Below, piece by piece: positions 1 through 7,880 of a stretch of 64,000 nt of DNA. Where the stretch lies: assembly GCF_003268815.1 (NCBI RefSeq), contig NZ_QLSV01000012.1, forward strand, positions 57,947-121,946, written 5' to 3'. The stretch is from Flavobacterium lacus. GTDB lineage: Bacteria > Bacteroidota > Bacteroidia > Flavobacteriales > Flavobacteriaceae. The notes beneath the pieces were generated by a model. It was not told the DNA's origin. It made no database searches and saw only the letters and a list, made by a program, of their open reading frames with translations. Positions within the stretch are counted from its first letter, which is position 1, and the number at the start of each line of letters is the position of its first letter. Both the position numbers and the translations under genes were made by a program.

Positions 1-401
1 GCTTTTGCGATTGCTTCCGGATAATTTAAACCGATTCTTTTTGGAACCAATTCCCCCAAAACAAGTGAAAAGAAGGTCAAAACTACCACTACAATTCCAA
101 CCGCAATTGAGCTGGCATAGGGTTTTAAAATTTCAAAACCAATTATAAAATTTTTTACATCGGTCGTAATTTTATCACCCGAATAAATACCGGTTAAAAT
201 CCCGATTAACGTGATTCCGATTTGAACAGTTGACAAAAATTTATTGGGAGAATTAGCCAAATCCAACGCCACTTTTGCAGCAGGATTTCCTTTTTTAGCG
301 GCCGTTTCTAAACGACTCTTTCGTGCTGAGATCAATGCGATTTCCGACATCGAAAAAACGCCATTCAATAAAATTAAAAATAAAATTATTAAAATTTCCA
401 T
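1..401 (-). CDS. CNNM/HlyC-type (DUF21) membrane protein, N-terminal part
   Basis: This is the first 133 codons of a gene that runs off the left edge. The protein starts MEILIILFLILLNGVFSMSE and continues with SARKSRLE, the usual opening of the DUF21 domain of CNNM/CorC/HlyC 'haemolysin-like' membrane proteins. It has a hydrophobic helix at about residues 1-20 and further hydrophobic segments after residue 55. In this family the DUF21 domain is normally followed by CBS pairs and a CorC domain, which would lie outside the window. Members are implicated in Mg2+/Co2+ efflux; the 'haemolysin' name is historical. The start at 401 is chosen because homologues begin at this Met. GldE of gliding bacteria belongs to the same superfamily, but I cannot tell from this part whether this is GldE. 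Confidence 0.8.
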   Translation of the reverse strand, partial: MEILIILFLILLNGVFSMSEIALISARKSRLETAAKKGNPAAKVALDLANSPNKFLSTVQIGITLIGILTGIYSGDKITTDVKNFIIGFEILKPYASSIAVGIVVVVLTFFSLVLGELVPKRIGLNYPEAIAK

Positions 402-415
402 TTGTATTTTTTAGC

Positions 416-459
416 AAAAAAAGAGCAACATTTCCGTAAAACCGGATGAAGCTCCTTTT
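416..459 (-). terminator. Intrinsic terminator after adk
   Basis: Read on the minus strand, GAGC and GCTC arms (451-454 and 423-426) enclose smaller TCCG/CGGA pairs and are followed by seven T (416-422). It lies about 60 nt past the adk stop and separates adk from the next minus-strand gene. Confidence 0.55.
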
Positions 460-519
460 AATTTTGCAAATATCTAAAAAAATCAGCACTAATTTGCCAA
501 TTTTTAGATAAATAAGTAT

Positions 520-1095
520 TTATTTCAAGTTGTCGAATACAAAATTCAACCGTTCGTTTACCTCTGTAATTGAACCAATTCCGTCAACCGAATGAAATTT
601 ACCTTGTTGATTGTAATACTCCATTAATGGAGCGGTTTTTTCGTTGTATTCTTGGTAACGATTTCTAATTTTTTCTTCATCTTGATCGTCTGCTCTTCCG
701 GAAGTTATTCCTCTTTTTAATAAGCGTTGCACTAAAATTTCATCATCGGCTTCTAACGCAACTGTGGCTGTAATTTCTTGATTTTTAGCAGCTAAAAAAG
801 CATCCAACGCTTCGGCTTGTGCAATTGTTCTCGGGAAACCATCAAATAAAAATCCGGCAGAACCTGGATTATTATCCACTTCACTTTGCAACATTTGAAT
901 CGTTACTTCATCCGGAACCAAATCACCTTTGTCCATAAAAGTTTTGGCTAATTTCCCTAAATCGGTGTCATTTTTAATATTGAATCGAAAAATATCTCCG
1001 GTTGATAGATGAGTCAAATTATATTTTCCTTTTAAAAATTCAGCTTGTGTGCCTTTTCCCGCACCTGGTTTTCCGAAAAGAACGATGTTAATCAT
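520..1095 (-). CDS. adk: Adenylate kinase
   Basis: It catalyses ATP + AMP = 2 ADP in the cytoplasm. The 191-residue protein has the P-loop GKPGAGKGT (residues 8-16), the AMP-site motif FDGFPRT (84-90) and a short LID after KRGITSGRADD without zinc cysteines, so it is the short, non-zinc type. The length fits that type. It lies 44 bp downstream of hpt on the same strand, forming an hpt-adk nucleotide pair. The gap holds a G-poor 8-bp tandem repeat ending four bases before the ATG. A terminator-like hairpin follows the stop. Confidence 0.97.
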   Translation of the reverse strand: MINIVLFGKPGAGKGTQAEFLKGKYNLTHLSTGDIFRFNIKNDTDLGKLAKTFMDKGDLVPDEVTIQMLQSEVDNNPGSAGFLFDGFPRTIAQAEALDAFLAAKNQEITATVALEADDEILVQRLLKRGITSGRADDQDEEKIRNRYQEYNEKTAPLMEYYNQQGKFHSVDGIGSITEVNERLNFVFDNLK

Positions 1096-1099
1096 TTTA

Positions 1100-1131
1100 A
1101 TGTGGATTGTTAGATTGTTGGATAGTTAGAT
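1100..1131 (-). repeat. 8-bp tandem repeat in the adk leader
   Basis: On the minus strand there are four adjacent 8-mers: ATCTAACT, ATCCAACA, ATCTAACA, ATCCACAT. They fill most of the 44-nt hpt-adk gap and contain no G. They form an unstructured, repetitive leader directly in front of the adk start codon. Confidence 0.7.
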
Positions 1132-1139
1132 TTTTAGAG

Positions 1140-1670
1140 TTATTCTGCAAGTTGGTATACGTCCGGTAAATTTCGACCCAAACCGTCATAATCCAGACCG
1201 TAGCCTACAATGAATTTGTTAGGAATGCGAATTCCGACATAATCAATTTTAATGTCTTTTTTGTAGGCGTCGGGTTTTAAAAATAAAGTGGCAATTTTCA
1301 AATGTTTTACATTTTTGTCTTTAAAAATTGCTTTCAATTCTTCGATTGTATTTCCGGTATCGATAATATCTTCCACGATTACCACTGTTCTACCTTCTAA
1401 ATTCTGATTCAAACCGATTAATTGTTTTACTTCATTTGTGGTTTGAGTTCCTTCATAGGAAGCCATTTTTACAAAACTCACTTCACACATACCACGGTAT
1501 TGTTTCATTAAATCAGATAAAACCATAAAAGCTCCGTTTAATACGCCTACAAAAACGGGGACTTCATCAAAAAAATCATCATCCATTTGTTTGGCTAAAT
1601 TCTTAATTGCAAAATCCAATTCTTCTGAGGAAATAAACGGCACAAATGTTTTGTCGTGAAGGTGTATCAT
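1140..1670 (-). CDS. hpt: Hypoxanthine phosphoribosyltransferase
   Basis: This is a purine-salvage enzyme that joins hypoxanthine or guanine to PRPP to give IMP or GMP. The 13-residue PRPP-binding signature VVIVEDIIDTGNT spans about residues 96-108, with the catalytic acidic pair E100-D101. The open frame extends upstream to 1763, but I place the start at 1670 (MIHLHDKTF). This gives a normal 176-residue length, and the extension would overlap the promoter and the divergent gene. A -7 box TAAATTTGC lies 20 nt upstream of this ATG. It is followed by adk on the same strand. Confidence 0.95.
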   Translation of the reverse strand: MIHLHDKTFVPFISSEELDFAIKNLAKQMDDDFFDEVPVFVGVLNGAFMVLSDLMKQYRGMCEVSFVKMASYEGTQTTNEVKQLIGLNQNLEGRTVVIVEDIIDTGNTIEELKAIFKDKNVKHLKIATLFLKPDAYKKDIKIDYVGIRIPNKFIVGYGLDYDGLGRNLPDVYQLAE

Positions 1671-1690
1671 GTTCTGATTTTTAATAAAGT

Positions 1691-1699
1691 GCAAATTTA
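1691..1699 (-). promoter_or_regulatory. -7 box of the hpt promoter
   Basis: The minus strand reads TAAATTTGC, an exact match to the Bacteroidota TAnnTTTG(C) element, 20 nt upstream of the chosen hpt ATG. I see no clear -33 TTTG. Its position supports the short hpt start. Confidence 0.55.
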
Positions 1700-1751
1700 A
1701 GGAAGTCTTGAGTATTACGAAGTAAGAATTCGGACTTTTTTGTAAAATTGG

Positions 1752-1759
1752 TATATTTA
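1752..1759 (+). promoter_or_regulatory. -7-like box four bases before the ATG at 1764
   Basis: TATATTTA is one mismatch from TAnnTTTG and ends 4 nt before the start codon. Transcription would begin at or next to the ATG, giving a leaderless or nearly leaderless message. Confidence 0.4.
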
Positions 1760-1763
1760 CCAA

Positions 1764-2321
1764 ATGAATTCAATCTTATATCAAAAATTAGAAGGAAGTA
1801 CCGCCCATGTAAAAAATCGAGTAATGGTGAGTAATTTTGCCATGAAAAGTGAAGAGAATTTGAGAGAATTGATTTCAATTGCGTTTGATATTTCGCATGA
1901 ATTGCACGTCAAAGCCTTTTGGAGTTTGGATTTAGTAGGTGAAAAAAAGTTGAGATTACTTGTTCCATTTATTGATGAATTTTGCGAAGTGCTACCTAAA
2001 ATTAAAAATGATTCTTCGTTGCGACCTGCCACTCGAATTGCAATGTTTTTGACGAAAAGCAATCATCGAAAAAACGGAATTAATTTAACCAAAGAACAAG
2101 AACACATTCTCATTGAAGCCTTGATTGATCGCTTAATTCAAGATGAAAAAGTAGCGTCAAAAGCGTATGCAATGAAAGCTTTATTTGTTTTAGGAAAAAA
2201 ATACGATTGGATTTATGAGGAATTAAAACCAATTTTAAGTCAGGATTATGCGAATCATTCTGCAGGTTATAAGGCGGCGGCAAGGAATATTTTGAAAAAA
2301 ATTAACAAGACTGAAAAATAA
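1764..2321 (+). CDS. Small helical (HEAT-like) protein of unknown function
   Basis: This is a 185-residue soluble protein with no signal peptide or membrane segment. It is rich in paired amphipathic helices; stretches such as RPATRIAMFLTKS and SKAYAMKALFVLGKKYDW resemble HEAT-repeat helices. Similar small proteins in flavobacteria are sometimes loosely named 'adenylosuccinate lyase', which I do not support here because no lyase signature is visible. It is divergent from hpt, with a -7-like box 4 nt before the ATG. The following TA pair begins 30 bp downstream. Function unknown. Confidence 0.75.
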   Translation: MNSILYQKLEGSTAHVKNRVMVSNFAMKSEENLRELISIAFDISHELHVKAFWSLDLVGEKKLRLLVPFIDEFCEVLPKIKNDSSLRPATRIAMFLTKSNHRKNGINLTKEQEHILIEALIDRLIQDEKVASKAYAMKALFVLGKKYDWIYEELKPILSQDYANHSAGYKAAARNILKKINKTEK

Positions 2322-2350
2322 TTTTACGTACATTTGTAAAAATTACACGT

Positions 2351-2596
2351 ATGAACACTAAGCTCACATTATCACTTGACAAAGAGATCATTGAGAAAGC
2401 TAAAATCTATGCCAAAGGCACAGGAAGAAGTTTATCTGAAATGGTGGAGAATTATTTTAAAAATTTAGTCTCGACATCGAAAGATGAAGATATTCATCCA
2501 AAAGTTAAAAAAATAATCGGAAGAATAAAACTACCGGAAGATTTTGATGAAGAAAAAATTAAAGCCGAATATCATAAAGAAAAATATGGCTTATAA
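2351..2596 (+). CDS. Antitoxin-like DNA-binding protein (DUF6364 type)
   Basis: This 81-residue protein starts MNTKLTLSLDKEIIEKAKIY and continues with GRSLSEMVENYF, the strand-helix-helix pattern of ribbon-helix-helix antitoxins such as the DUF6364 group. The C-terminal third is charged and would be the toxin-binding part. Its last 11 bp overlap the PIN-domain gene that follows, the usual coupling of antitoxin and toxin. By analogy it neutralises the toxin and represses its own promoter. This rests on sequence pattern and context, not on a closely recognised homologue. Confidence 0.8.
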   Translation: MNTKLTLSLDKEIIEKAKIYAKGTGRSLSEMVENYFKNLVSTSKDEDIHPKVKKIIGRIKLPEDFDEEKIKAEYHKEKYGL

Positions 2597-3008
2597 AAAT
2601 ATATTTTTAGACACTAATATTTTGGTCGACATTGTAACGAATAGATACCCTTTCTCAAAAAACGCAATTTCTATTTTTGATTATTGTCAAAAGTCTAATA
2701 TCAAAATGTATTCTACTTCACATTCTATAGCAACTTTACATTATTTGGTAAAAAAGATAGTTGATGAAAAAGAATTGCGGTTAATAATTGAAGATTTATT
2801 AGATACAATTTCTATTATTGGAGTTACAGAATCAATTTTGAAAAAAAGCCTAAAATCCAACCACAAAGATTTTGAAGATGCCATTCAAATTGTTTCCGCA
2901 CAATCAATAAATAATATGGATTGTATTATCACCAGAGATTTAAAAGATTATAAATTTGCAGAAATTACTGTCTTAACGCCTGATGATTTTTTGAACACGA
3001 TTGAGTGA
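2586..3008 (+). CDS. PIN-domain toxin (VapC-like RNase)
   Basis: This is a 140-residue PIN-domain protein. Candidate metal ligands are D9 (FLDTNILVD), D98 (KDFEDAIQ) and D118 (ITRDLKDY), the usual order of acidic residues in PIN nucleases. Toxins of this type usually cleave tRNA or rRNA. The open frame reaches back to 2544, but the ATG at 2586 is the better start: it places FLDTN at the expected distance and gives an 11-bp overlap with the antitoxin gene. The pair sits immediately upstream of purK, so transcripts may run into the purine genes. Confidence 0.85.
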   Translation: MAYKNIFLDTNILVDIVTNRYPFSKNAISIFDYCQKSNIKMYSTSHSIATLHYLVKKIVDEKELRLIIEDLLDTISIIGVTESILKKSLKSNHKDFEDAIQIVSAQSINNMDCIITRDLKDYKFAEITVLTPDDFLNTIE

Positions 3009-3029
3009 AATTCAATGTCAATAACAATG

Positions 3030-3091
3030 ACAAATTCAATATCAATTTTAAAATAACAACAACAAACAACTACCATAACTACAACAACACA
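3030..3091 (+). promoter_or_regulatory. G-free, CAA-rich leader of purK
   Basis: The 62 bases upstream of the purK ATG contain no G and are dominated by CAA/ACAAC units. Such a leader cannot form stable G-C structure and has no Shine-Dalgarno. It probably serves as an open ribosome-loading region; that role is inferred. Confidence 0.45.
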
Positions 3092-4246
3092 ATGAACTAT
3101 TTTTCATCCGATTTTAAATTAGGTATTTTGGGAGGAGGCCAGTTAGGCAAAATGCTTTTGGCTGAAACCCGAAAATTTGACATACAAACTTTTGTTTTAG
3201 ATCAAAGTCCGGAAGCTCCCGCACAATATGGTTGCAATCAATTTTTTGAAGGAAGCTTGATGCATTTTGAAACCGTTTATCGTTTTGGAAAAATGGTTGA
3301 TTTATTGACTATTGAAATCGAAAATGTAAATTTGGAAGCTCTTCTTAAGTTGGAAGAAGAAGGTTTACCGATTTATCCTTCTCCAAAAACATTGCATCAA
3401 ATTCAAAATAAAGGAAGGCAAAAGGATTTTTATGCTGATAATGATATTCCAACTTCAAATTTCAAACGATTTGTGAGTCTAAAATCATTACAAGAATCAA
3501 TAAAAAATGATGAATTAGATTTTCCCTTTGTATGGAAATGTGCTCAATTTGGTTATGACGGAACTGGTGTAAAAATTTGCCGTTCTGCTTTAGATTTAGT
3601 CAAACTTCCTGATGTGGAATGCATTGCCGAAGATAGGATTCCATTTAAGAATGAATTGGCGGTAATCGTTGCACGTTCTGTTTCCGGTGAAGTAAAAACG
3701 TATCCGGTTGTAGAAATGGAATTTCACCCTGAAGCCAACCAAGTGGAATACGTGATTTGCCCCGCTCGAATTGACGAAAAAGTAGCTCAAAAAGCCCAAG
3801 AAATTGCGTTAAAAGTTTCTGAATCTTTTAATCACATAGGTTTATTGGCAGTGGAAATGTTTCAAACCGAAAATGATGAAATTTTAGTCAACGAAGTAGC
3901 TCCACGACCACATAATTCAGGCCATTATTCCATTGAAGCCAGTTATACCTCGCAATTTGAAAATCATTTGAGAGCCATTTTAGACTTACCGTTGGGAAAT
4001 ACCGCTAGCAAAGTTGCCGGAATTATGGTAAATTTGGTGGGTGAAGACGGATTTTATGGACCTGTTGTTTATGAAAATATTGAAAAAATTATGGCTATTG
4101 ATGGCGTAACACCACATATTTATGGCAAAAGAGAAACACGTCCTTTCCGCAAAATGGGACATGTAACGATTGTAAATGAAAATATGGTGGAAGCGAGAAA
4201 GGTGGCGGAAGAAGTGAAGAATAGTATTAGAGTGGTCAGTGTTTAG
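3092..4246 (+). CDS. purK: 5-(carboxyamino)imidazole ribonucleotide synthase
   Basis: This ATP-grasp enzyme of de novo purine synthesis makes N5-CAIR from AIR, ATP and bicarbonate. The N-terminal motif GILGGGQLGKML is typical of PurK, and the ATP-grasp core includes FVWKCAQFGYDGTG and NEVAPRPHNSGHYSIE. The open frame begins at 3005, but its first 29 residues are Asn/Thr-rich translation of the leader. ATG 3092 (MNYFSSDF) gives a normal 384 residues. It is followed after 73 bp by purE, which uses its product. Confidence 0.96.
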   Translation: MNYFSSDFKLGILGGGQLGKMLLAETRKFDIQTFVLDQSPEAPAQYGCNQFFEGSLMHFETVYRFGKMVDLLTIEIENVNLEALLKLEEEGLPIYPSPKTLHQIQNKGRQKDFYADNDIPTSNFKRFVSLKSLQESIKNDELDFPFVWKCAQFGYDGTGVKICRSALDLVKLPDVECIAEDRIPFKNELAVIVARSVSGEVKTYPVVEMEFHPEANQVEYVICPARIDEKVAQKAQEIALKVSESFNHIGLLAVEMFQTENDEILVNEVAPRPHNSGHYSIEASYTSQFENHLRAILDLPLGNTASKVAGIMVNLVGEDGFYGPVVYENIEKIMAIDGVTPHIYGKRETRPFRKMGHVTIVNENMVEARKVAEEVKNSIRVVSV

Positions 4247-4271
4247 TCGCAGTCACAGTATAAACCAAATT

Positions 4272-4310
4272 AACTTGAAACATTAAACTTGAAACATTAA
4301 ACTTGAAACA
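4272..4310 (+). repeat. 14-bp tandem repeat in the purE leader
   Basis: The unit AACTTGAAACATTA occurs twice exactly (4272-4285, 4286-4299), then partially (4300-4310). The repeat ends 9 nt before the purE ATG and fills half of the purK-purE gap. Confidence 0.8.
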
Positions 4311-4319
4311 ACAAAACCA

Positions 4320-4814
4320 ATGAGCAAAGTAGCCATCATCATGGGAAGTATCTCCGACATGCCGGTCATGCAGGAAGCCATCGACATCTTAAAAGGATTT
4401 GACATAGAAACCGAAGTCGATATTGTTTCGGCACACCGAACACCGGAAAAATTGTTTGATTTTAGCAAAAATGCTCACACGCGTGGCATTTCGGTAATTA
4501 TTGCCGGAGCCGGTGGTGCAGCCCATTTACCGGGAATGGTCGCTTCGATGTCGCCCTTGCCAGTAATTGGTGTTCCGGTGAAATCAAGTAACTCAATTGA
4601 CGGTTGGGATTCTGTTTTGTCGATTTTGCAAATGCCGGGTGGAGTTCCTGTCGCAACAGTAGCGTTAAACGGAGCCAAAAATGCCGGAATTTTAGCCGCA
4701 CAAATCATCGGAAGTCACGATAAATGTGTATTGGATAAAATTGTTTTCTACAAAGAAAGCTTGAAAGAAGCAGTTAATAAAGCTGCTGACGGATTGAATA
4801 AACAAACCTCTTAA
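4320..4814 (+). CDS. purE: N5-CAIR mutase
   Basis: It converts N5-CAIR to CAIR in purine biosynthesis, acting directly on the PurK product. The 164-residue protein has the class I PurE features GSISDMPVMQEA near the N-terminus, SAHRTPE, and the Gly/Ala-rich AGAGGAAHLPGM loop. Length is typical. Gene order is purK then purE, the reverse of the familiar enterobacterial order. A perfect 12-bp inverted repeat about 155 bp downstream probably ends the transcript. Confidence 0.97.
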   Translation: MSKVAIIMGSISDMPVMQEAIDILKGFDIETEVDIVSAHRTPEKLFDFSKNAHTRGISVIIAGAGGAAHLPGMVASMSPLPVIGVPVKSSNSIDGWDSVLSILQMPGGVPVATVALNGAKNAGILAAQIIGSHDKCVLDKIVFYKESLKEAVNKAADGLNKQTS

Positions 4815-4838
4815 CAATCCTTGATTGTTCATATTTAT

Positions 4839-4922
4839 AGCGTATCTACAGCGTATATATGGCGTATATCTAGTGTGTCTAATATATAAATACTCGATAG
4901 ATACTTCGTAGATACTCCATAG
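4839..4922. repeat. 11-bp tandem repeats in opposed orientations
   Basis: Four 11-mers (AGCGTATCTAC, AGCGTATATAT, GGCGTATATCT, AGTGTGTCTAA; 4839-4882) are followed, after 7 bp, by three (ATACTCGATAG, ATACTTCGTAG, ATACTCCATAG; 4890-4922). The second set is a degenerate reverse complement of the first, so the block is both a tandem repeat and an imperfect hairpin. It lies between purE and its terminator. Confidence 0.75.
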
Positions 4923-4968
4923 TTGTGGTACCCTTATCACATAGCAATAAACTAGCTTTTACATAAAA

Positions 4969-5002
4969 TCAGAGCGGACAAGTATTCACATGTCCGCTCT
5001 GA
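4969..5002. terminator. Bidirectional terminator-like hairpin
   Basis: A perfect 12-bp stem TCAGAGCGGACA / TGTCCGCTCTGA (4969-4980, 4991-5002) has a 10-nt loop. It lies between purE and the convergent gene ending at 5034. Neither flank has a strong T-run, so it may act as a boundary structure rather than a classical terminator. Confidence 0.6.
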
Positions 5003-5033
5003 AATCATTAGTATTCCGTTTGCTAGTCAAAGG

Positions 5034-5711
5034 CTATTCCTCCTCCATTTCTTCATCAAAAACAATATCCGCCATGTATTCTCCTTGATCAAAATCGGAT
5101 TTAGAAAGCCAATATTCCGATGTGATTAATTTGTATTGGTTTGAGCCTAATGACTCCAATTCCCACAGAATATCGTTTGCTTCAGGAAAGGGTTTAGCAC
5201 CGGCGAGCTGTTCAGGAAATAAACGTTTCAATAACGCACTTTTTCCTAAACCTTGGGCTAGAATTTTCAGGATTTGTTCGTTCCCTAATTCGCTTTTATC
5301 TTCCGTATCCTCGGCAATAATCTCACAGTTTAAAATTGTAGCGGTTGCATTTGGAAATCTTCCATTGTAAGCAAGATACAATAATTGGTTGATGTGAAAC
5401 AACGGAGCATGCAAATCAATTTCAGGATATTCTTCGCAAACTTTATCCAAAAGCATATCATTAGATATTTGTGAAATTTGACCTTCGTTTAATTCTTCGC
5501 TCAATTTATAAGTCAATAAAATGACTGCTGCATCGGTTGGTTTTTCATCCGTGATGGCCATTTTCAAATAGTCCAAAAGGTTTTCTTTCGCAATTGTTTC
5601 AGGGTCTGGAAAATTAAATAATTCGAGTAATTTTAAATAATCTTGTTCATTCCAATAGTCCGGAATTTCATTTACATTTAAAATGCTATTAATCGTGATG
5701 TTGTATTTCAT
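5034..5711 (-). CDS. Conserved-looking cytoplasmic protein of unknown function
   Basis: This 225-residue protein is acidic, especially at the C-terminus (DIVFDEEMEEE), with no signal peptide or membrane segment. It is mainly helical, with stretches such as ITDEKPTDAAVILLTYKL and FHINQLLYLAYNGRFP. I recognise no domain. It is divergent from the M3 peptidase gene and convergent with purE. The long intact frame with a normal start supports a real gene. Function unknown. Confidence 0.7.
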   Translation of the reverse strand: MKYNITINSILNVNEIPDYWNEQDYLKLLELFNFPDPETIAKENLLDYLKMAITDEKPTDAAVILLTYKLSEELNEGQISQISNDMLLDKVCEEYPEIDLHAPLFHINQLLYLAYNGRFPNATATILNCEIIAEDTEDKSELGNEQILKILAQGLGKSALLKRLFPEQLAGAKPFPEANDILWELESLGSNQYKLITSEYWLSKSDFDQGEYMADIVFDEEMEEE

Positions 5712-5792
5712 GTTATAAATTCAATTAATGGATAAGGTAGTGAAAATTAATCGGAAAAGCTAATTACTCTTAAAGAAACCGTAATTCAACGG

Positions 5793-5823
5793 TTGATAAA
5801 ACGTATCAAAGTACGTACTTTTG
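5793..5823 (+). promoter_or_regulatory. Promoter of the M3 peptidase gene
   Basis: The -7 box TACTTTTG (5816-5823) matches TAnnTTTG exactly. A TTG (5793-5795) stands 20 bp upstream as a partial -33 element. The ATG follows 19 nt after the -7 box. Confidence 0.6.
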
Positions 5824-5842
5824 AAAATTAAAAATTGAATTT

Positions 5843-7861
5843 ATGTTAACCGAAGTATTTGAAACCAAACACAACACCGCACCTTTTTCACAAATAAAAT
5901 TAGACAATTACAAACCTGCTTTTGAAGAAGCCATTGCAAAAGCGAAAGCTGAAGTGGACGAAATTGTGAACAATTCAGAAGTTCCCACTTTTGAAAATAC
6001 AATTGAAGCATTGGATTTTTCAGGTGAAGCATTGGATCGATTATCGTCAATATTTTTTAATTTGAATTCGGCTGAAACGTGTGATGAAATGCAGAAAATT
6101 GCTCAAGAAGTTTCACCTTTATTGACTGCTTTTAGCAATGATATTTCGCTGAATGAAAAATTATTTAAACGTGTGAAATCGGTTTATGATCAAAAAGATA
6201 AATTGACTTTAACGACTGAACGAGCAACTTTATTAGATAAAAAATTCAAAGGATTTTCACGAAACGGAGCCTTACTTTCGGAAGAAAACAAATTGAAATT
6301 ACGTGAAATTGACACTGAATTGGCCAAGTTAAAATTGACGTATGGCGAAAATGTTTTAGCCGAAACCAACAATTATCAATTGCACATTACCAACGAAGCC
6401 GATTTAAAAGGTTTGCCTGATGGAGCGAAAGAAATGGCCGCCAGCTTAGCCAAATCAAAAGAACTGGAGGGCTGGGTTTTTACGTTGGATTTTCCGAGTT
6501 ATTTGCCGTTTGTAACGTATGTTGAAAACCGTGAATTGCGTGCAGCAATCGCCATCGCTGCCGGAAAAAAAGCATTTCAAAACAATGAATTTGATAATAG
6601 AGAAAATGTCAAACGTATTGTAGAATTGCGTCATAAAAGAGCGAATTTGTTGGGTTATGAATCGCATTCGCATTTTGTTTTGGAAGAACGAATGGCTCAA
6701 AATCCGGAAAAAGTGAAAGCGTTTTTGAATGATTTATTGGAAAAAGCTAAACCTGCCGCAGAAAGAGAATTTGCTGAATTGACCGCTTTCGCTAAAGATT
6801 TAGACGGAATTGAGCAATTAGAAAAATGGGACGGAGCTTTTTATTCTGAAAAATTGAAACAGAAATTATTCAGTTTGGATGATGAATTGTTGAAACCCTA
6901 TTTCAAATTGGAAAATGTGTTAAACGGAGCTTTTACCATTGCTGAAAAATTATTCGGCATCAGATTTAAAGAAGTCTTTGATATTGATAAATACCACAAT
7001 GATGTGCAGACTTTTGAAGTTTTAGACTTCGAAGGAGAATTGGTTGCTATTTTCTATGCTGATTTTTTCCCGAGAAAAGGAAAACGAAACGGAGCTTGGA
7101 TGACCTCTTTTAAACCACAATACATTAAAAATGGCGTGAACGAACGACCACATGTATCAATTGTGTGCAATTTTACGCCGCCGACGGAAACGAAACCTTC
7201 CCTCCTAACTTTTAATGAAGTCACAACTTTGTTTCACGAATTTGGTCACGCATTGCACGGTATGTTGGCGAACACGACGTATCCGAGTTTGTCGGGAACT
7301 TCGGTGTATTGGGATTTTGTGGAACTGCCAAGTCAAGTGATGGAAAACTGGTGCTACGAACCTGAAGCGTTGGCTTTGTTTGCGAAGCATTATTTAACCG
7401 GCGAAGTGATTCCGCAACAGTATGTGGAAAAAATCAAGGAAAGTGCGAGTTTTTTAGAAGGAATGGCGACGATGCGTCAGTTGAGTTTTGGATTATTGGA
7501 TATTGCTTATCACGCAAAAGTTCAAACCATTGCTGATGTAAAAGCGTTTGAAAAAGCCGCTTTTGAAGGAACTTCATTATATCCTGATGTGGAAGAAAAT
7601 TGTATGAGCACGTCGTTTTCGCATATTTTTCAAGGTGGCTATTCGTCGGGATATTACAGTTATAAATGGGCAGAAGTGTTGGATGCCGATGCGTTTGCTT
7701 ATTTTCAGGAAAAAGGAATTTTTAATGAAGAAGTAGCGACCAAATTTAAAGATAACGTTCTATCAAAAGGTGGAACAGATTTACCGATGGAATTGTATAA
7801 AAAGTTTAGAGGTCAGGAACCGAAAGTGGAGGCGTTGTTGAAGAGAGCGGGGTTGGTTTAG
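5843..7861 (+). CDS. M3-family zinc oligopeptidase (peptidyl-dipeptidase Dcp type)
   Basis: This 672-residue M3 metallopeptidase has the zinc motif HEFGH at residues 465-469 and the third ligand at E494 in WDFVELPSQ. The GGYSSGYYSYKWAEVLDAD segment near the C-terminus matches the M3 substrate-binding region. There is no signal peptide, so it should degrade short peptides in the cytoplasm. Length and layout fit Dcp/oligopeptidase A; I cannot separate the two from sequence alone. It is monocistronic, with its own promoter, and ends beside a structured intergenic repeat. Confidence 0.94.
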   Translation: MLTEVFETKHNTAPFSQIKLDNYKPAFEEAIAKAKAEVDEIVNNSEVPTFENTIEALDFSGEALDRLSSIFFNLNSAETCDEMQKIAQEVSPLLTAFSNDISLNEKLFKRVKSVYDQKDKLTLTTERATLLDKKFKGFSRNGALLSEENKLKLREIDTELAKLKLTYGENVLAETNNYQLHITNEADLKGLPDGAKEMAASLAKSKELEGWVFTLDFPSYLPFVTYVENRELRAAIAIAAGKKAFQNNEFDNRENVKRIVELRHKRANLLGYESHSHFVLEERMAQNPEKVKAFLNDLLEKAKPAAEREFAELTAFAKDLDGIEQLEKWDGAFYSEKLKQKLFSLDDELLKPYFKLENVLNGAFTIAEKLFGIRFKEVFDIDKYHNDVQTFEVLDFEGELVAIFYADFFPRKGKRNGAWMTSFKPQYIKNGVNERPHVSIVCNFTPPTETKPSLLTFNEVTTLFHEFGHALHGMLANTTYPSLSGTSVYWDFVELPSQVMENWCYEPEALALFAKHYLTGEVIPQQYVEKIKESASFLEGMATMRQLSFGLLDIAYHAKVQTIADVKAFEKAAFEGTSLYPDVEENCMSTSFSHIFQGGYSSGYYSYKWAEVLDADAFAYFQEKGIFNEEVATKFKDNVLSKGGTDLPMELYKKFRGQEPKVEALLKRAGLV

Positions 7862-7880
7862 ATTTAATATCTTTGATTTT

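Noticed and set aside
1671..1763. Longer N-terminus of hpt (ATG at 1763)
   Set aside because: The extension would cover the hpt -7 box and overlap the divergent promoter; homologue length fits the start at 1670.
4692..4940. 82-residue minus-strand open frame over the purE end and the 11-bp repeats
   Set aside because: It overlaps purE on the other strand, and its repetitive Tyr/Ile/Arg content is only the translation of the 11-bp repeats.
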